Origin: Paracentrotus lividus
Lineage: Eukaryota > Echinodermata > Echinoidea > Camarodonta > Echinidae
Reading direction: 5' to 3'
DNA: 64,000 bases
NCBI GenBank assembly: GCA_940671915.1
Contig: CALNVZ010000174.1
Span: 72,651,827-72,715,826, forward strand
In this document: positions 60,722-64,000 of the stretch, one piece after another
Layout: each line of letters starts with the position of its first letter
Numbering within the stretch: the stretch's first letter is position 1
The notes under the pieces: generated by a model
Databases searched by the model: none
Seen by the model: the letters and a program-made list of their open reading frames with translations, nothing else
Told to the model about the DNA's origin: nothing
Translations under genes and position numbers: made by a program

Positions 60722-60993
60722 GTTCTTGGAGCAGAAAATCTGGATAATTGGTATTTCATACAATAAAATACAAAAGAAGTAGTGGGGCTGTGACATCATC
60801 AGCTTGCTCAATGAATATGCATGAGGTCATGCTAAGAAATGTTTCATTAAAAAAAATCAAAACCTAAGAAATTCATACCTTTCTTATTTGTTATTTCTTA
60901 TTTCTTAAATTGTTAGTGTTGTGTTGTTTAGATTTTACTCTATTTTTTTTTTTCTAAACATAAAAACTTCAGCCTGGAGTCCTCCTTTAAGAT
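60722..60993. repeat. Second copy of the TTCTTGGAGCAGAAAAT family
   Basis: Reads TTCTTGGAGCAGAAAATCTG, TTTCATACAATAAAATACAA, GACATCATCAGCTTGCTCAA and GAATATGCATGAG, in the order seen at 19,067-19,180. It continues to CTTCAGCCTGGAGTCCTCCT, which I take as the other end of the element. Non-coding. Confidence 0.75.
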
Positions 60994-62977
60994 GAGGATC
61001 GTGGTGGAATTACTAACAATAATTGCAATTAAAAAGATAGGAGAAGCCTGTGTTATCATCAACATTCAATCAAGGCAACTATCTTTTTAAATTATAACCT
61101 TTCCCTATTAAACCTGAAAATATGCACTGCTACTAATCTACGGAACATAAATTACTTTAAAGGAGCAAAAACGACAATATATTGTGTCCTCTAAAATCAA
61201 AGTGTATATCTTTATTGTTAAAAGTAAAATATCTCCAACAAACTACAATAGGCCTAACATAATGTTTACTCTCAATAAATCTTCATAAAAATATTGAGTG
61301 TAATAATAATGGTATAGGTATATTTTCCCAATTTTTTAATTTTATTTCAACATACTAATAAAAATGAATTCTTGGCTTTGTGTTGGTTTTTTTCTTTTTT
61401 AATATTTTTTTAATGATCTTTGATCTTTGATCATTTTTTGACGAATATCACCTTGGTAAAATAATTCAATTCCATGTAAATCATTTCCAATTTACATTAT
61501 TAATGTGCATATAAAAATGTTGAAATGTTTTTGCTTGTCGTAAGAAAGAGATGTATATCATTTAGAGACTGATTAATGCTAAGGGATCACAACTTTATCG
61601 ATCGAATAATTCAAAGAGGTAGTTAAAATGTCAGTGACGATATAAATGAGTGCTGTTAAGACACTGCATGACATAGTATCAGATTGGGCAAGGCATGCTA
61701 TTATTCATCTTGTCAGTGTACATCGCTCATACTTCTTGATGATATAAGACGAGTCAAAATTTGTTGTTATGCATGTCATTGTTTCTTAAGGTTATTACCG
61801 GTCACAATGATTTGTAATATCTTTTGTTTCTTTATCTGTAAGAAAGTTCGGATATAGGATCGCCCCACGCAGAGAGGGATGTCACGATGTAGGACTAGGG
61901 GTTGAAGGCCGGGCTAGAATTCTGCTTTTTAAGAGGGTCGATGACCGAGAAGTTTTTCTTTTCCTTTCTCCTCCAGATTATTTGTCTTCATATTTTGAGG
62001 TATTCACCCAGGGACCGTGGCAGTCACCTTGGTGAAGCATCATGGGAGTGATGCGAAAGGGAAGATAGAAACATGTGATTAAAAGTTGTCGCGTAATTCA
62101 GTTTGTAATGATTACTGCGCTTGATGTGGGGATGATGGATGGGACAAAGCTGAAGTAAGCGACAAGAATCTTGTGCCTAACCCTTGGTCACCTCTCGATA
62201 GACACTCACACATGCATCGAATCAAGAAAAGAGAAAAGAAGTTGGATGCAGAACCCTTGTTGTAGCCAGCTAGCTGGAGTAGGTTCGGTATGCCTGCAGC
62301 TAAACTCCCCCTTAATGGTGTAATGACGAGGTGATGATAACTGGTGCCTATTGTAGGGGGTCGGGTAGGGATTCAAACCCGCCTATCAGGTGGGATTTAC
62401 TGTAAAAATATGATTGGACAGATTTATTGGCGAGTTGAGAAGCGCCATTTTTCCTCCCTCCTTTTCGGGAAGAAGTGGTTCCGAACAATAGAAATGTGTG
62501 GCTGATCAGTGGTCGTTCTTTCCCCTGTCATCACTGGGCTACCGTGCACGTAATTAGAAGCCGAACCTTGCCGGGGATGTGCAGGAGAGAACGGGCTTTG
62601 CAGGGATCAAGCATGCAATATGTTTACCCCAATCGAATTGAATTTCAGAAATTGAAAACATATACAAAGATGTTAGTCGTATGGTCACGAGCCATTGGTG
62701 AAGAGTGGTGAGGTGTTCCGAGTTCTTTCAAGTTCGGCTGGCTTGCCGCTTCAAGGTCGATCACGGTCTTGAAGTCGTAATGGATGAAGACGTGCAAGAG
62801 CGTTCTTCCGCATCAATCCCGGGAATAGATACATTCATACGGCTATTAGTGAAGGGGATATAATTCTAGAAAGAGGGAGAAGCAGAGACAGAGAGGGAGA
62901 GAGAAATAAATTCATTTGTAGAAGAAAAAAAATAGTGATAGGCCCTAATAATTTATTTAATAATTATATTTTACAAA
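60994..62977. other. Intergenic; GC-richer part at 61,840-62,850
   Basis: The left half is AT-rich. From about 61,840 the composition rises (GGTTGAAGGCCGGGCTAG, GGGTCGGGTAGGGATTC) with no convincing exon; the frame at 62,475-62,711 is not recognised. A short purine (AGAG) run lies at 62,870-62,910. Confidence 0.4.
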
Positions 62978-63990
62978 AATAATAATCTTGTGTCACCTAC
63001 CAACAATGAACTGAGTAAATTGAACGATTGGTTTGTTTGCAGCAAACTTTTCTTAAATTTAGATAAAACAAAGTATATTCTTTTTCGGACAAGAGGCAGT
63101 ATGGACCATGCTCATCCTCCAAATCTTTTTATCGGTGGTCATAATATAACTCAAGTCAACAATTTTCAAGTTTTAGGAGTAATTATCAACGAACATCTCT
63201 CTTGGAAACCACATCTTAATTCTATATCTACTGAAATATCGAGATCTATCGGAGTTATCTCTAAAATTAGACATTGTACCTCACGCAATTTTCATTACTC
63301 TTTATAATACCATCATTCTTCCTCACTTAAATTAGTGTATGGGGTCATACCTTTAAGACTCATTTAGATCAACTTTCAATTTTACAAAAGAAAGCTGTAA
63401 GAATCATCTCCAATGCTCCATTTAATAGCCATACCAAACCTTTGTTTTTACAATCAATTTTGTTACCTTTAAAGTATTTGATATCTTTGAATTCCCTAGT
63501 TTTAATGTACAAACTCAATGCCAGAATCTTGCCCCCTGTTTTAAGTGACATTTTCGTTTTAAATTCCCAAATCCATTCACATAATACTCGTCAAAGTAAA
63601 TGCATGCGCCCTCCAAATGTTCGTACATCCGTTGCTTTTAATTCTTTCAAGACTCGCTTTCCAAAACTATGGAATAGAATTCCAAACGATATTTAAAATA
63701 GTAAAACCCTTTCAATATTCAGGACATTATGCAAGAATTTTTAAATTTTTTTTTTAAATTCATAATATGCTTTAACTTTTTTTTCCACATCCCCTCTTTC
63801 TCTCCCCCCCCCCCCTTTTTTTTGTGTGCTGCAGGTGTGTTTTACTTAAATGTTTAATTTTTTTAATTTTAATTCAATTTAATTTAATATGTTATTTGAT
63901 TATGTGTAATGTAATTTGGTGAACCCATTTTATAAGCGCTGCTTTTTCCGGGTCACCAAACCATCCATCATTATAATTTTTGTTGTTGTA
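62978..63990 (+). mobile_element. 5'-truncated non-LTR retrotransposon, reverse-transcriptase C-terminus and 3' UTR
   Basis: The frame from 62,990 reads LNDWFVCSKLFLNLDKTKYI, then NNFQVLGVIINEHLSWKPHL, the classic post-catalytic part of a LINE reverse transcriptase (NKL-LN-KTKYM-F, FLGV-ID--L-W--HI). It then shifts frame near 63,290-63,310, meets a TAG near 63,335, and shifts again. The remainder continues as WGHTFKTHLDQLSILQKKAV and, from 63,442, LNSQIHSHNTRQSKCMRPPN ending FPKLWNRIPNDI. About 300 bases of AT-rich 3' UTR follow, with AAGCGCTGCTTTTTCCGGG. The 5' part with the YADD active site is absent, so this is a dead, 5'-truncated copy. The clade (CR1/L2/Jockey-like) is not resolved. Confidence 0.9.
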
Positions 63991-64000
63991 AATATGTTGT

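Noticed and set aside
62345..62400. GGGATTCAAACCCGCC resembling a tRNA T-arm
   Set aside because: No upstream A-box or cloverleaf could be assembled.

Overview
This is a eukaryotic, AT-rich, mostly non-coding window. It is very probably from an echinoderm genome, most likely a sea urchin. The one gene I can name with confidence is the paired-domain exon of a Pax1/9 gene on the minus strand (14,636-15,299). It encodes a full paired domain, an octapeptide and no homeodomain, and ends at a clean splice donor. The sea-urchin assignment rests on the Pax1/9 sequence plus repeats I recognise as typical of such genomes: long TA/GT microsatellites, arrays of the GCGAAGCGCGAGC motif, and a repeat carrying the core GACATCATCAGCTTGCTCA. 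The species is not determined.

Layout. 1-14.6 kb: AT-rich DNA with a diverged tandem duplication (1.27-1.6 kb), a decayed reverse-transcriptase tail (9.75-10.3 kb), a short inverted-repeat element (11.16-11.43 kb) and a hairpin plus (TA)n element (12.4-12.7 kb). The last part of this stretch lies in, or downstream of, the first visible Pax1/9 intron; no further Pax1/9 exon was found. 14.6-15.7 kb: Pax1/9 exon and its GC-richer upstream flank. 16-22 kb: a 152-bp palindromic MITE, a CT microsatellite, a GC-rich block 2 kb upstream of Pax1/9, an inverted repeat of a dispersed family, and a second hairpin/(TA)n element. 22.4-27.0 kb: three plus-strand segments with compatible splice phases that may be exons of an unknown gene. 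31.75-54.75 kb: two minus-strand segments, also phase-compatible, that may belong to a second unknown gene.

The main structural feature is at 35-51 kb. A unit of about 4.9 kb occurs twice in direct orientation (35,444-40,367 and 43,347-48,245) on either side of a 25-N assembly gap (41,476-41,500). The two copies differ almost only by single-base indels. Each copy contains an internal ~570-bp direct repeat. The second copy sits inside an ~8-kb segment (42,698-50,729) bounded by inverted GGGCGTATCCAGG termini and the exact 8-bp direct repeat TGGATAAA. This looks like a large, probably non-autonomous DNA transposon, or a nest of them, with possible assembly duplication on top.

51-64 kb: AT-rich spacer, a GC-rich possible regulatory block (58.1-58.4 kb), a 1.65-kb mariner-like foldback element with ~380-bp arms (58.6-60.26 kb), two more dispersed repeats, and the degraded 3' end of a non-LTR retrotransposon at the right edge. 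I saw no tRNA, rRNA, CRISPR or prokaryotic-type operon. If the Pax1/9 call is right, the locus may belong to the deuterostome pharyngeal gene cluster (Nkx2.1, Nkx2.2, Msxlx, Pax1/9, Slc25a21, Mipol1, FoxA), but I recognised none of the other members here.
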